Assembly: GCF_000282335.1 (NCBI RefSeq)
Contig: NZ_AKJM01000049.1
Coordinates: 62,001 to 126,000, forward strand
Source of the DNA: Pseudomonas sp. GM48
GTDB lineage: Bacteria > Pseudomonadota > Gammaproteobacteria > Pseudomonadales > Pseudomonadaceae
Direction of reading: 5' to 3'
Length of the DNA stretch: 64,000 nt
Shown: positions 17,089-26,426 of the stretch, piece after piece
Layout of the letters: each line of letters starts with the position of its first letter
Position numbering within the stretch: position 1 is the first letter of the stretch
Position numbers and translations under genes: made by a program
The notes under the pieces: generated by a model
The model's database searches: none
The model's input: only the letters and a program-made list of their open reading frames with translations
Told to the model about the DNA's origin: nothing

Positions 17089-18018
17089 TCAGAGTCTGGC
17101 CTGGGGTTTGCTCAAGACCATGTAGTGCTCGCCCACCTTCTGCGCATAGTGCTCCACCACCTGCTGACACAGCGTCACGATCTCTTCGACCCACTCTGCG
17201 CCGACCCGCCAAGACACCACTACTTGCAGGTTGGGCGGGCGTTGGTCGAGTGCCAGCAAGGTCAATTCGCCGCGGGCCAGTTCTTCACTGACAAGCACCG
17301 GCGGTAACGCACCAATACCGAAGCCGTCACGCAGCAATCGGGTGATCGCCGACACCGAGTTCACGCAATTGAGCCGTGGCGCGAGCACGCCGTTGGCCTG
17401 CATCAGGCTGAGCACGTCCTGATGAGGATGGGAGTTTTTCGAGTAGGTAATGATACGTTCACGCGCCAGTTCGGCGACGTTCGTGTAATTGCGGTTGTAG
17501 ATCGAGTTGCTGGCGACGATCCAGCCAATCGGGTGGCTGGCCAGTTCCAGGCTGCGCACGCTTTCCTGACGCAGCAGGTCGGTTTGCAGGATCACATCGA
17601 GAAAGCCTTTTTGCAGCTGATCGCAGAGGTTGAGCGAGGTATCGGCCACCAGCTCGATTTCCACCAGCGGGTAGTGATCGGTCATCTGCGCCACCAACGG
17701 GCTGAGCCAGGTATGGATCACCGTGTCCATCACGCCGATGCGCACCCGTCCGGCCTTGCTCGAACGAGTCTCGATCGACTGCTTGAGCGCCTGCATGGTG
17801 TCCATCATCTGCTCGGCGTAATCGAGCACTTTCAAGCCTTCGGGTGTCAGGCTCACGCCGCGCGAATCACGCAGAAACAGCTTCACTCCGAGCTCGCCTT
17901 CAAGCACTGCAATACGGCTGGAAATCGAGGCCTGGGTGGTGAAGAGCTTGTCTGCAGTCAGGCGAAAACTCTTGAGTCGGGCGACCCAGACAAAGGTCTC
18001 GAGAAACTTCAGGTTCAT
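17089..18018 (-). CDS. LysR family regulator, probably of the pxp operon
   Basis: The 309-residue regulator has the N-terminal LysR helix-turn-helix (FRLTADKLFTTQASISSRI, about 18-36) and a C-terminal periplasmic-binding-like effector domain. It is divergent from the MFS-pxpABC operon, with 146 bp between start codons, so control of 5-oxoproline use is the likely role. Its stop lies 110 bp before the siderophore synthetase start, and the Fur-like promoter is in that gap, so it is probably not part of the siderophore operon. No good ribosome site precedes ATG 18018. Confidence 0.88.
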   Translation of the reverse strand: MNLKFLETFVWVARLKSFRLTADKLFTTQASISSRIAVLEGELGVKLFLRDSRGVSLTPEGLKVLDYAEQMMDTMQALKQSIETRSSKAGRVRIGVMDTVIHTWLSPLVAQMTDHYPLVEIELVADTSLNLCDQLQKGFLDVILQTDLLRQESVRSLELASHPIGWIVASNSIYNRNYTNVAELARERIITYSKNSHPHQDVLSLMQANGVLAPRLNCVNSVSAITRLLRDGFGIGALPPVLVSEELARGELTLLALDQRPPNLQVVVSWRVGAEWVEEIVTLCQQVVEHYAQKVGEHYMVLSKPQARL

Positions 18019-18031
18019 GGGATAAAGATTT

Positions 18032-18043
18032 CTTATGCCTAAG
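18032..18043. promoter_or_regulatory. Possible LysR operator
   Basis: The palindrome CTTATGCCTAAG lies 14 bp upstream of the LysR start codon in the divergent region. Its TTA-N4-TAA core fits an autoregulatory LysR site, but a 12-bp palindrome can occur by chance. Confidence 0.35.
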
Positions 18044-18164
18044 GCGGGGTTTTATTAGTTGGACTCAGCAGGGGTGCGGGTCCAAGAATCGACGCATCCG
18101 GTTCCCACGATAGGCGTCGTCGGGGCTCAGAACAATACCAATAAAATCAGCGCGGAGATTTGCC

Positions 18165-19451
18165 ATGAGTGCGCCAGACACCCCCGTCATTGCGAAAGCC
18201 ACGGCTCGCCCGGGACCTTTCGACTGGTATCGCAACATCAATCAGCAGGAGCGCCGCACCTTCTGGAGCTGCAAGATCGGCTATGGCCTGGATGGCATGG
18301 ACACCCAGATGCTCAGCTTCGTGGTGCCGACCCTGATTGCCATGTGGGGCATCACCACCGGTCAGGCCGGGCTGATTCATACCAGCACGTTGATCGCTTC
18401 GGCCATCGGTGGCTGGGTGGCGGGAATTCTTTCCGATCGCATCGGCCGTGTGCGCACCTTGCAACTGACCGTGCTGTGGTTTGCCTTCTTCACCTTCCTT
18501 TGCGGCTTTGCCCAGAGCTACGAGCAACTGCTGATTGCGCGGACCTTGATGGGCTTCGGTTTTGGCGGCGAGTGGACGGCCGGCGCCGTGCTGATCGGTG
18601 AAGTCATTCGTGCCCAGGACCGTGGCAAGGCCGTAGGCATGGTGCAATCCGGTTGGGCGTTGGGTTGGGGGCTGACGGCGATTCTGTACGCGCTGCTGTT
18701 CTCGGTCTTGCCTGCGGAAGACGCCTGGCGTGCACTGTTTATCCTGGGCATCGTGCCGGCAATTTTCGTGATCTTCGTCCGTCGGCTGGTCAAGGACCCG
18801 GAAATCTATCGTGAAGCCAAAGCCAAGGAGGCGCCGAGCAATCCTTCGAAGTTCTACGAGATCTTCGCCCCCGGCATGCTCTTCACCACGATTCGCGCTT
18901 CGTTGCTGACCACCGGTGCGCTGGGCGGCTATTACGCGATCACGTCCTGGCTGCCGACGTTCCTGAAAAACGAGCGCGGTTTGAGCGTACTCGGCACTGG
19001 CGGTTATCTGGCAATGGTGATCATTGGTTCCTACGTCGGTTACGTCATCAGCGCCTATTTGACCGACATCCTCGGACGCAAGAAGAACTTCATCCTGTTC
19101 GCCGTGGGCTCGTTCACCATTGTGTTGCTGTACACGCAAATGCCGGTCAGCAACGGCGTGATGCTGTGGCTGGGCTTTCCGCTGGGCTTCTTCGCCTCGG
19201 GGATTTTCAGTGGCATGGGCGCGTTTCTGACCGAATTGTTCCCCACGCGCATTCGCGGTTCGGGCCAGGGGTTTTGCTACAACATCGGCCGGGCGCTGGC
19301 GGCGTTGTTCCCGCTGCTGATCGGTCTGCTCAGCCAGACTGTACCGCTGAGTGTGGGCATTGGTGCCTTTGCGGCAGTTTCCTACGGTGTGGTGATACTC
19401 GCGGCCCTGAGTTTGCCGGAAACCCGTGGCAAGCAACTCGACGCCCAGTAA
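18165..19451 (+). CDS. MFS transporter, candidate 5-oxoproline or organic acid importer
   Basis: The 428-residue protein has 12 predicted membrane segments and the MFS motif GILSDRIGRVRTLQL. The GFGFGGEWTAGAVLIGE stretch in segment 4 and ELFPTRIRGSGQGFCYNIGR near segment 10 resemble sialate/aromatic-acid/lactate symporters (NanT and JEN-like). It is the first gene of the cluster with pxpABC, 73 bp before pxpA, and divergent from a LysR gene. I infer uptake of 5-oxoproline or a related acid by proton symport. E. coli pxp clusters do not carry this gene, so the link is contextual. Confidence 0.85.
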   Translation: MSAPDTPVIAKATARPGPFDWYRNINQQERRTFWSCKIGYGLDGMDTQMLSFVVPTLIAMWGITTGQAGLIHTSTLIASAIGGWVAGILSDRIGRVRTLQLTVLWFAFFTFLCGFAQSYEQLLIARTLMGFGFGGEWTAGAVLIGEVIRAQDRGKAVGMVQSGWALGWGLTAILYALLFSVLPAEDAWRALFILGIVPAIFVIFVRRLVKDPEIYREAKAKEAPSNPSKFYEIFAPGMLFTTIRASLLTTGALGGYYAITSWLPTFLKNERGLSVLGTGGYLAMVIIGSYVGYVISAYLTDILGRKKNFILFAVGSFTIVLLYTQMPVSNGVMLWLGFPLGFFASGIFSGMGAFLTELFPTRIRGSGQGFCYNIGRALAALFPLLIGLLSQTVPLSVGIGAFAAVSYGVVILAALSLPETRGKQLDAQ

Positions 19452-19524
19452 CTGATAACCTGCGGGCATGTCTTACAGATATGTCCCGCAGCTAAAAAGA
19501 ACAAAGCCTACAGGAGTGTTCAGC

Positions 19525-20277
19525 GTGAGCCGCCTGCTATTGAACTGCGACATCGGCGAGAGTTTCGGCAGCTGGACCATGGGTCTGGACGCAGAAATCA
19601 TGCCCTTCATCGATTGCGCCAACATCGCCTGCGGTTTTCACGCCGGCGATCCGAGCATCATGCGCAAGACCGTCAGCCTGGCCCTCAGCCACGGTGTGCA
19701 AATTGGCGCGCATCCGGCCTATCAGGATCTGGTGGGCTTCGGCCGCCGCTCCATGGCGTATGCCGCCCAGGAACTTCAGGACATTCTGCATTACCAGATC
19801 GGCGCCCTCGACGGCATCTGCCGGGCCCAGGGCGGCCGGGTCAGCTACGTCAAACCCCATGGTGCGATGTACAACGACATGATGGCCAACCCGGCGCAGC
19901 TGCGCGCCGTTTTGCAAGCGGTGGCGTCCTACGACCGTACTCTGCCATTGATGCTGATGGCGACCCGCGACAACAGCGCCGCCCAGCAACTAGGCGATGA
20001 ATACGGCGTGACACTGTGGTTCGAGGCCTTCGCCGATCGCGCTTACGACAGCGCCGGCAGGCTGGTCTCGCGACAACTGCCGGGCGCGGTGCATCACGAC
20101 CCGGAAAAAATCATCGAGCAGGCGCTGACCATTGCCCGTGGCGATCACCTCACCGCCAGCGACGGCAGTGCCCTGCATTTGCAGGCCAACACCCTCTGCG
20201 TGCACGGCGACAACGCCAGTTCGGTCGCTGCCGTGCAACGCATCCGTGAAGCCTTGAACCGGCAGAGTGCGTCATGA
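19525..20277 (+). CDS. pxpA: 5-oxoprolinase subunit A (LamB/YcsF family)
   Basis: PxpA acts with PxpB and PxpC to open 5-oxoproline to glutamate using ATP. This 250-residue protein shows the family N-terminus [11 protein letters not shown], then [13 protein letters not shown] and [15 protein letters not shown], and [11 protein letters not shown]. The frame extends 19 codons upstream, but GTG 19525 has CAGGAG 8 nt ahead and gives the usual length. The stop overlaps the next start by four bases. Confidence 0.93.
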   Translation: MSRLLLNCDIGESFGSWTMGLDAEIMPFIDCANIACGFHAGDPSIMRKTVSLALSHGVQIGAHPAYQDLVGFGRRSMAYAAQELQDILHYQIGALDGICRAQGGRVSYVKPHGAMYNDMMANPAQLRAVLQAVASYDRTLPLMLMATRDNSAAQQLGDEYGVTLWFEAFADRAYDSAGRLVSRQLPGAVHHDPEKIIEQALTIARGDHLTASDGSALHLQANTLCVHGDNASSVAAVQRIREALNRQSAS

Positions 20278-20978
20278 AGCTGCGGGTGGAAGTGGTGGCG
20301 CTGGATTGCCTGATGGTGCGCCTGTTCGATGAAATCGCCGAAACCAACATGCCGTGGATGCTGGCGGCCAGTGAAAGTCTGCGCACGGCATTCGGTGAGC
20401 ATCTGATCGATCTGGTGCCGTCCTACACCACATTGATGGTGCATTACGACTTGACCGCGCTGAGTCCCGCTCAGGCCCGGGAATTGATTGCCCAGGCGCT
20501 GATCGATCTGTCGCCCAATGCGCGTACTCGCGGTACCTGTCATGTGTTGCCGGTGTGGTACGACTTGAGTGTCGGTCCAGAGCTGAGCCTGTTGTCGCAG
20601 CGCAGCGGATTGGCGGTGGAGGAGGTGATCCGTCGTCACAGCGAGCGTGAATATCAGGTGTTCGCCCTGGGCTTTGCGCCGGGCTTCGCCTTTATGGGGC
20701 TGGTGGACGAGGTGCTCGCCGCACCGCGTCTGAACACACCACGCAAGAAAGTTGCCGCCGGCAGTGTCGGCATCGCCGAACGGCAGACAGCGGCTTACCC
20801 GGTGGTGTCGCCGGGCGGCTGGAACCTGATCGGCCGCACGCCGGCGAAATTGTTCGATCGCAACCGTGACGGTTACAGCCTGATGCAGCCAGGTGACACC
20901 GTACGATTCGAAGCGGTTGGCCATGCCGAGTTCATTAACCTGGGCGGTGACGATACGCCACTGGAGGTCCAGGCATGA
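20274..20978 (+). CDS. pxpB: 5-oxoprolinase subunit B (KipI family)
   Basis: The 234-residue protein has the KipI/allophanate hydrolase subunit 1 pattern: [46 protein letters not shown] and [12 protein letters not shown]. With PxpC it forms the ATP-dependent phosphorylating part of 5-oxoprolinase. ATG 20274 overlaps the pxpA stop in an ATGA, and its own stop overlaps pxpC the same way, so the three are translationally coupled. Confidence 0.93.
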   Translation: MKLRVEVVALDCLMVRLFDEIAETNMPWMLAASESLRTAFGEHLIDLVPSYTTLMVHYDLTALSPAQARELIAQALIDLSPNARTRGTCHVLPVWYDLSVGPELSLLSQRSGLAVEEVIRRHSEREYQVFALGFAPGFAFMGLVDEVLAAPRLNTPRKKVAAGSVGIAERQTAAYPVVSPGGWNLIGRTPAKLFDRNRDGYSLMQPGDTVRFEAVGHAEFINLGGDDTPLEVQA

Positions 20979-21901
20979 GCCGTCTGAAGATTGAAGCGAG
21001 TACGGCTCTGTGCCTGTTGCAGGATGCCGGTCGATTCGGCGTGCGCCATCTGGGCGTGACCCAAGGCGGAGCGGCCGATTGGTGTTCGATGTCCTGGGCC
21101 AACTGGCTATTGGGCAACGAACTGGATAAGCCGGTGATCGAAATCACTCTCGGCGGGTTCAGCGTCGTTGCCGAGGAAAACTGCCTGCTGGCCTTGGCCG
21201 GAGCGGATCTTGGCGCGCAGGTGGACGGCGAGGCGCTGGCACCCTGGCGCAGTTTCAGGTTGCACAAAGGTCAGCGCTTGCAATTCACCCGGCCGCTGCT
21301 CGGCGCCCGGGCCTATCTGGCGGCGCCGGGTGGGTTTGATGCACCGAAAGTGCTGGGCAGTAGCGCGACGGTGGTCCGGGAGGAACTCGGCGGCCTGGAC
21401 GGAATGGGCCATGCGCTGGGTAAGGGCGCATCATTGAGCTACTCGGGGAACCCGCTGGTATTGCTGCGGGAGTTGCCGAGCGAATGGGTGCCGGATTTCA
21501 CCGGCGACCCAGTGCTGGATCTGGTGCTCGGTGCGCAGATTGGCGAGTTCAGCGGGCAAAGCCTGTTCGACGCGTTCAATAGCACCTGGAGCCTCGACAG
21601 CCGTGCCGACCGGATGGGGATTCGTCTGTTGGGTACGGCGTTGCAGTACCAGGGCAAACCGATGATTTCCGAAGGTATTCCGTTGGGGGCCGTCCAGGTG
21701 CCGCCGGACGGACAGCCGATTGTGTTGCTCAATGATCGGCAGACCATTGGTGGGTATCCGCGTTTGGGGGCGTTGACGCCGTTGGCGCTGGCGCGGTTGG
21801 CGCAGTGTCTGCCGGGTGCATCGGTGAGGTTGCGGCCGGTGGTGCAGGATGTCGCTCATCGCGAGCAAGTCGAGTATTTGCAGCGTTTCATAAGCCACTA
21901 A
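20975..21901 (+). CDS. pxpC: 5-oxoprolinase subunit C (KipA family)
   Basis: The 308-residue protein has the KipA/allophanate hydrolase subunit 2 features: LQDAGRFGVRHLGVTQGGAA, NWLLGNELDKPVIEITLGG, SRADRMGIRLLG and DRQTIGGYPRLG. It completes the PxpABC complex and ends the operon just before a REP pair. Many databases call it a biotin-dependent carboxyltransferase, but it has no biotin site, and the neighbouring pxpA and pxpB fix its role. Confidence 0.93.
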   Translation: MSRLKIEASTALCLLQDAGRFGVRHLGVTQGGAADWCSMSWANWLLGNELDKPVIEITLGGFSVVAEENCLLALAGADLGAQVDGEALAPWRSFRLHKGQRLQFTRPLLGARAYLAAPGGFDAPKVLGSSATVVREELGGLDGMGHALGKGASLSYSGNPLVLLRELPSEWVPDFTGDPVLDLVLGAQIGEFSGQSLFDAFNSTWSLDSRADRMGIRLLGTALQYQGKPMISEGIPLGAVQVPPDGQPIVLLNDRQTIGGYPRLGALTPLALARLAQCLPGASVRLRPVVQDVAHREQVEYLQRFISH

Positions 21902-21905
21902 AAGC

Positions 21906-21970
21906 TTCGCGAGCAAGCCCGCTCCCACAGTGAAATGCATTCCAAATGTGGGAGCGGGCTTGCTCGCGAA
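21906..21970. repeat. REP pair, TTCGCGAGC...GTGGGAGC orientation
   Basis: This is the shortest pair in the window: complementary REP cores with a 19-bp spacer. It starts 4 bp after the pxpC stop and separates pxpC from a convergent gene. Confidence 0.9.
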
Positions 21971-21994
21971 GAGGCCTTCACAGCCGACGAACTT

Positions 21995-23173
21995 CTACTT
22001 GGACAAAAACCGCATCCCTTCTTCCAGCCCGCGAAGTGTCAACGGATACATCTGGTCCTCAATCAAATCCCGCACGATATTGGTCGATGAGGTATAGCCC
22101 CAGGTGTCTTTCGGATACGGATTGATCCAGATGAGTTTCTTGTACTTTTCCTTGAAACGCTGCATCCACACGTAGCCGGCTTCTTCGTTCCAGTGCTCGA
22201 CGCTGCCGCCCGGCTGGGTGATTTCGTAGGGCGCCATGGCGGCGTCGCCGATGAAGATCACTTTGTAGTCGGCGCCGTACTTGTGCAGCAGGTCCATGGT
22301 CGAGGTGCGCTCGGAGGTGCGGCGCATGTTGTTCTTCCACACCGATTCATAAATGAAGTTGTGGAAGTAGAAGTACTCCAGATGCTTGAACTCGGTCTTG
22401 CAGGCCGAGAACAGCTCCTCGCAAATCTTCACGTGAGCGTCCATCGAGCCGCCGATGTCGAACAGCAGCAACAGCTTGACGGTGTTGCGCCGCTCCGGCC
22501 GCATCTGGATGTTCAGCAAGCCGGCGTCCTTGGCGGTGTGATCGATGGTGCCATCGATGTCCAGTTCTTCCGCCGCGCCCTGACGGGCGAACTTGCGCAA
22601 GCGGCGCAGGGCGACCTTGATGTTGCGGGTGCCCAGCTCGACCGAGTCATCGAGGTTCTTGTATTCGCGCTGGTCCCAGACCTTGGCCGCCTTGCCCTGG
22701 CGCTTGCCGGCGTCGCCGACCCGAATGCCTTCCGGGTTGAAGCCGCCGGAGCCGAACGGGCTGGTGCCACCGGTGCCGATCCACTTGTTGCCGCCGGCGT
22801 GGCGTTCCTTCTGTTCCTCGAGGCGTTTCTTGAACTCTTCGATCAGCTTGTCCAGGCCGCCGAGGGACTGGATCGCCGCCCGCTCTTCATCGGTCAGCGA
22901 GCGTTCGAACTCCTTGCGCAACCAGTCTTCCGGAATCAGCGCCTGCAAGTGGTCGTCGAGTTTTTCCAGGCCATTGAAGTAGGCACCGAACGCCCGGTCG
23001 AACTTGTCGAAATGCCGTTCGTCCTTCACCAGGATCGCCCGGGACAGGTAATAGAACTCGTCCATGTCGGCGAAGGTCACGCGCTGTTTCAGCGCGTTGA
23101 TCAGGTCCAGCAGCTCGCGTACCGAAACCGGTACCTTGGCTGCGCGCATTTCATTGAACAGGTTGAGCAACAT
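21995..23173 (-). CDS. VWA domain protein (CoxE-like)
   Basis: The 392-residue protein has a helical N-terminal part and a VWA domain from about residue 230. Its metal-site motif reads DIGGS (Asp239, Ser243) where the usual MIDAS is DxSxS, so one metal-contacting serine is glycine. Proteins of this type are paired with MoxR ATPases and help assemble or activate a client enzyme. The gene starts 11 bp after the MoxR stop with an AAGGG site, so they form one operon. A charged linker at about 105-180 separates the two parts. No client gene is adjacent. Confidence 0.88.
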   Translation of the reverse strand: MLLNLFNEMRAAKVPVSVRELLDLINALKQRVTFADMDEFYYLSRAILVKDERHFDKFDRAFGAYFNGLEKLDDHLQALIPEDWLRKEFERSLTDEERAAIQSLGGLDKLIEEFKKRLEEQKERHAGGNKWIGTGGTSPFGSGGFNPEGIRVGDAGKRQGKAAKVWDQREYKNLDDSVELGTRNIKVALRRLRKFARQGAAEELDIDGTIDHTAKDAGLLNIQMRPERRNTVKLLLLFDIGGSMDAHVKICEELFSACKTEFKHLEYFYFHNFIYESVWKNNMRRTSERTSTMDLLHKYGADYKVIFIGDAAMAPYEITQPGGSVEHWNEEAGYVWMQRFKEKYKKLIWINPYPKDTWGYTSSTNIVRDLIEDQMYPLTLRGLEEGMRFLSK

Positions 23174-23184
23174 GGCGTTGACCC

Positions 23185-24030
23185 TTATCGAGTGCCGCGA
23201 CGACTCATGAACGCCAGACGCTCAAGCAATTGCACGTCCTGTTCGTTTTTCACCAAAGCGCCGGCCAGCGGCGGGATGGCCTTGGTCGGATCGCGCTCGC
23301 GCAACACCGCTTCGCCGATGTTGTCGGCCATCAGCAGCTTCAGCCAGTCCACCAGCTCGGAGGTCGAAGGCTTCTTCTTCAGGCCCGGCACCTTGCGCAC
23401 GTCGAAGAACACGTCCAGCGCTTCGCTGACCAGGTCTTTCTTGATGTCCGGGTAGTGCACGTCGACGATCCGCTGCATCGTCACGCGATCGGGGAAAGCG
23501 ATGTAGTGGAAGAAGCAGCGGCGCAGGAACGCGTCCGGCAGCTCTTTCTCGTTGTTGGAGGTAATGATGATGATCGGACGCTTTTTGGCCTTGATGGTCT
23601 CGTCGATCTCGTAAACGTAGAACTCCATCTTGTCGAGTTCTTGCAGCAGGTCGTTCGGGAATTCGATGTCGGCCTTGTCGATTTCGTCGATCAGCAGGAT
23701 CACCCGCTCTTCGGATTCGAAGGCTTCCCAGAGCTTGCCCTTTTTCAGGTAGTTGCGAACGTCGTGGACCTTTTCCGTGCCGAGCTGCGAATCGCGCAGG
23801 CGGCTGACCGCGTCGTACTCGTACAGGCCCTGGTGAGCCTTGGTGGTGGACTTGATGTGCCAGGTGATCAGCTTGGCGCCAAAGGATTCGGCCAGTTGCT
23901 CGGCGAGCATGGTCTTGCCGGTACCCGGTTCGCCCTTGACCAGCAACGGCCGCTCCAGGGTGATGGCGGCGTTGACCGCAAGCTTCAGGTCATCGGTGGC
24001 GACGTAGGCCTGGGTGCCTTCGAACTTCAT
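23185..24030 (-). CDS. MoxR-type AAA+ ATPase
   Basis: The 281-residue protein has Walker A GEPGTGKT (33-40), Walker B VILLIDEIDKAD and a sensor region IIIITSNNEKELPDAFLRR. These are hallmarks of MoxR ATPases, hexameric chaperone-like machines that insert cofactors or remodel partners. It is the first gene of a two-gene operon with the VWA protein. GAGGA lies about 9 nt before ATG 24030. The cytosolic client cannot be identified from this window. Confidence 0.92.
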   Translation of the reverse strand: MKFEGTQAYVATDDLKLAVNAAITLERPLLVKGEPGTGKTMLAEQLAESFGAKLITWHIKSTTKAHQGLYEYDAVSRLRDSQLGTEKVHDVRNYLKKGKLWEAFESEERVILLIDEIDKADIEFPNDLLQELDKMEFYVYEIDETIKAKKRPIIIITSNNEKELPDAFLRRCFFHYIAFPDRVTMQRIVDVHYPDIKKDLVSEALDVFFDVRKVPGLKKKPSTSELVDWLKLLMADNIGEAVLRERDPTKAIPPLAGALVKNEQDVQLLERLAFMSRRGTR

Positions 24031-24202
24031 CTGCTAATCCTCGAACGGTAACGCCGACCTGAACGAGGCAGGGCGGGGGCGCAATAAAAGAGTCAGCCCC
24101 GACTATAACGCGCTGCCCGGTCGACTGTGAACGCAGACGGCTTATTCAGTCTCTGAATGGGGCGTCACATCTTGACTCAGTCTCGGCTGCTGGCCAGTAT
24201 TG

Positions 24203-24227
24203 AGCTATCGCCATTTTGGCGATAGCT
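24203..24227. promoter_or_regulatory. Perfect inverted repeat before the DUF4160 gene
   Basis: The arms AGCTATCGCC and GGCGATAGCT are perfectly complementary over 10 bp around a 5-nt loop. The repeat ends 8 nt before ATG 24236, where a ribosome site would be expected and none is seen. It could be a dimeric operator for the HTH protein encoded downstream, or an mRNA hairpin limiting translation. Confidence 0.6.
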
Positions 24228-24235
24228 TGCCGGGC

Positions 24236-24466
24236 ATGTCTACCAAATACCGATTTCGAGATACATACCGCATTCAATTGCGCGAGAAGGATCATCCGCC
24301 GCCTCATGTTCACCTGACCGGTGGCGGTCTGGATGTCATGCTCAGCCTGGAAACCGTCGAAGTGCTGGCAGGCAAGGCTCCACCGTTGATCATCAGGGAA
24401 GCGCTGGAGTGGGTCGGGGCTCATCAGGCGCAATTGCTCGAGGACTGGAAACGATGTTACCCATGA
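24236..24466 (+). CDS. DUF4160 domain protein (toxin-like partner)
   Basis: The 76-residue protein is a single DUF4160 domain, recognisable from YRIQLREKDHPPPHVHL near the N-terminus and the C-terminal region around LEWVGAHQAQLLEDW. DUF4160 genes often sit directly before DUF2442 genes, and the pair is suspected to be a toxin-antitoxin module; no activity is established. Here the stop overlaps the next gene. ATG 24236 follows a perfect hairpin and has no good ribosome site. Confidence 0.8.
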   Translation: MSTKYRFRDTYRIQLREKDHPPPHVHLTGGGLDVMLSLETVEVLAGKAPPLIIREALEWVGAHQAQLLEDWKRCYP

Positions 24467-24993
24467 AACGACCACGGCTGCTGGCCGTAAAGCCACTACC
24501 GGAATATTGCCTGCAACTGACCTTTATTGACGGCCAGCAACTGACACTGGATCTGAGTCGTGATCTGCTGGCCTTTCCAGGCTTGCAGCCATTGCAGGGG
24601 CGCGCCTTCGCCGGTGCCGCCGTGGGCGATGATGGCTGGTGCGTCGAATGGCCTGAGCAGGACATTCAAATTGGTGCGGATACGTTGTACCTGGATGCGA
24701 TCGCACAAAACGCGACCGACGAAAACACTCGAATCTTTATCGACTGGCGCGCCCGCACCGGTTTGTCTCTCACACAGGCCGCCGAAGCGCTGGGGGTCAG
24801 TACCCGCAGCATCAGTCGTTATAGCGGTGGCAGGGAAGCGGTGCCCCGGTCTTTGGCCTTGGCCTGCCTGGGTTGGGACTTCCTGCAACAGCAATCGAAT
24901 TCGCCCCGTGCGGCAGAAGACACTGGCCGGTACATCGTCACGCGCAAAAAAATTGAGATAGTTGCGCACCAGATTGGGCAAGGCGATGTGTAG
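24454..24993 (+). CDS. DUF2442 protein fused to a helix-turn-helix
   Basis: The 179-residue protein has a DUF2442 domain at about 5-85 (KPLPEYCLQLTFIDGQQLTLDL). A helix-turn-helix follows at about 100-140 (LSLTQAAEALGVSTRSISRY), and then a basic tail of about 30 residues. The HTH suggests that this member binds DNA and controls its own operon, probably at the inverted repeat 24203-24227. ATG 24454 has GAGGA 9 nt upstream; ATG 24463 overlaps the DUF4160 stop as ATGA and is an alternative. I infer the antitoxin/repressor role from gene order and domain makeup. Confidence 0.75.
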   Translation: MLPMKRPRLLAVKPLPEYCLQLTFIDGQQLTLDLSRDLLAFPGLQPLQGRAFAGAAVGDDGWCVEWPEQDIQIGADTLYLDAIAQNATDENTRIFIDWRARTGLSLTQAAEALGVSTRSISRYSGGREAVPRSLALACLGWDFLQQQSNSPRAAEDTGRYIVTRKKIEIVAHQIGQGDV

Positions 24994-25186
24994 CGATATC
25001 AGCAGCACAACCAGGCCGATGAGGGGCCGCAGAGGCCAAGTTGTATCGACGTTTTATGGTGGTAAAACTCTGGCGATCCAGAGTCATTGATTGCACCGAT
25101 AAGCGGACGTTCGACCCGACTGGACGCCTGCTGGCAAGAGGCTTACCTTGATGCCCTATTTCAATGCTGTCGTTAAGGACCCAGCC

Positions 25187-26161
25187 ATGAGCCGCATTTT
25201 CGCTGACAACGCCCACTCCATCGGCAACACGCCGCTGGTGCAGATCAATCGCATTGCGCCGCGTGGTGTGACCATTCTGGCCAAGATCGAAGGGCGCAAC
25301 CCGGGGTATTCGGTCAAGTGCCGGATCGGCGCGAACATGATCTGGGATGCCGAGAGCAGCGGCAAACTCAAGCCGGGCATGACTATCGTCGAACCCACTT
25401 CCGGCAATACCGGCATCGGTCTGGCCTTCGTGGCCGCTGCCCGTGGCTACAAACTGGTGCTGACCATGCCGGCATCCATGAGCATCGAACGCCGCAAGGT
25501 GCTCAAGGCACTGGGTGCCGAACTGGTGTTGACCGAGCCGGCCAAAGGCATGAAAGGCGCCATCGAAAAAGCGGGAGAAATCGTTGCCAGCGACCCGTCG
25601 AAGTACTTCATGCCGGCACAGTTCGACAACCCGGCCAACCCGGCCATCCACGAAAAAACCACCGGCCCGGAAATCTGGAACGATACCGACGGCGCGGTCG
25701 ACGTGCTGGTGGCAGGCGTCGGAACAGGTGGAACCATCACCGGGGTTTCACGGTATATCAAGAATACCCAGGGCAAGCCGATACTCTCAGTGGCGGTGGA
25801 ACCGGCGGTGTCGCCGGTGATTACCCAGGCCCTGGCCGGTGAAGAAATCAAGCCGAGCCCGCACAAGATCCAGGGCATCGGTGCCGGTTTTGTGCCGAAG
25901 AACCTCGATTTGTCGATCGTCGATCGGGTGGAGCTGGTCAGTGACGAAGAATCCAAGGCCATGGCCTTGCGTTTGATGCAGGAAGAGGGGATTTTGTGCG
26001 GGATTTCCTGCGGCGCCGCCATGGCCGTGGCCGTACGATTGGCGGAGACCCCGGAAATGCAGGGCAAGACCATAGTGGTAATCCTGCCGGATTCCGGTGA
26101 GCGTTACCTGTCGAGCATGCTGTTCAGTGATCTGTTTACCGAGCAGGAGAATCAGCAGTAA
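25187..26161 (+). CDS. cysK: Cysteine synthase A (O-acetylserine sulfhydrylase)
   Basis: The 324-residue PLP enzyme makes cysteine from O-acetylserine and sulfide. Lys44 in [13 protein letters not shown] binds [12 protein letters not shown] (70-77) is the substrate loop and [10 protein letters not shown] holds the cofactor phosphate. The residues favour CysK over CysM: the PLP loop reads NPGYSVKCR, the AKGMKGAI stretch is present, and the length is 324. ATG 25187 follows AAGGACCC; the frame is open 13 codons upstream. It is a monocistronic gene 193 bp after the DUF2442 gene, without a visible riboswitch. Confidence 0.93.
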   Translation: MSRIFADNAHSIGNTPLVQINRIAPRGVTILAKIEGRNPGYSVKCRIGANMIWDAESSGKLKPGMTIVEPTSGNTGIGLAFVAAARGYKLVLTMPASMSIERRKVLKALGAELVLTEPAKGMKGAIEKAGEIVASDPSKYFMPAQFDNPANPAIHEKTTGPEIWNDTDGAVDVLVAGVGTGGTITGVSRYIKNTQGKPILSVAVEPAVSPVITQALAGEEIKPSPHKIQGIGAGFVPKNLDLSIVDRVELVSDEESKAMALRLMQEEGILCGISCGAAMAVAVRLAETPEMQGKTIVVILPDSGERYLSSMLFSDLFTEQENQQ

Positions 26162-26426
26162 GCGCTGAGCATTGGCGCGTCGTGGTCGGCGGTGATGCCT
26201 GAGGCATTATCGCTGGTTGCGAACTATTGATCTTGTTCGGTTGATGATGGATTTTCATCAGCCAGCGTTCAGGCGCCTTATGGTAAGCAATGCTTTGTTG
26301 CACATTCATTAACATTGAATGTTGAAAAGTGCGGGTTTTTCACCAGGTCGGCAGTGTTTATCATGCCGGCAGCCATGTCGGGCAATGGGCGTGGCGCAAT
26401 GTCGATTATCTTCAAAGGAGTTGTTG

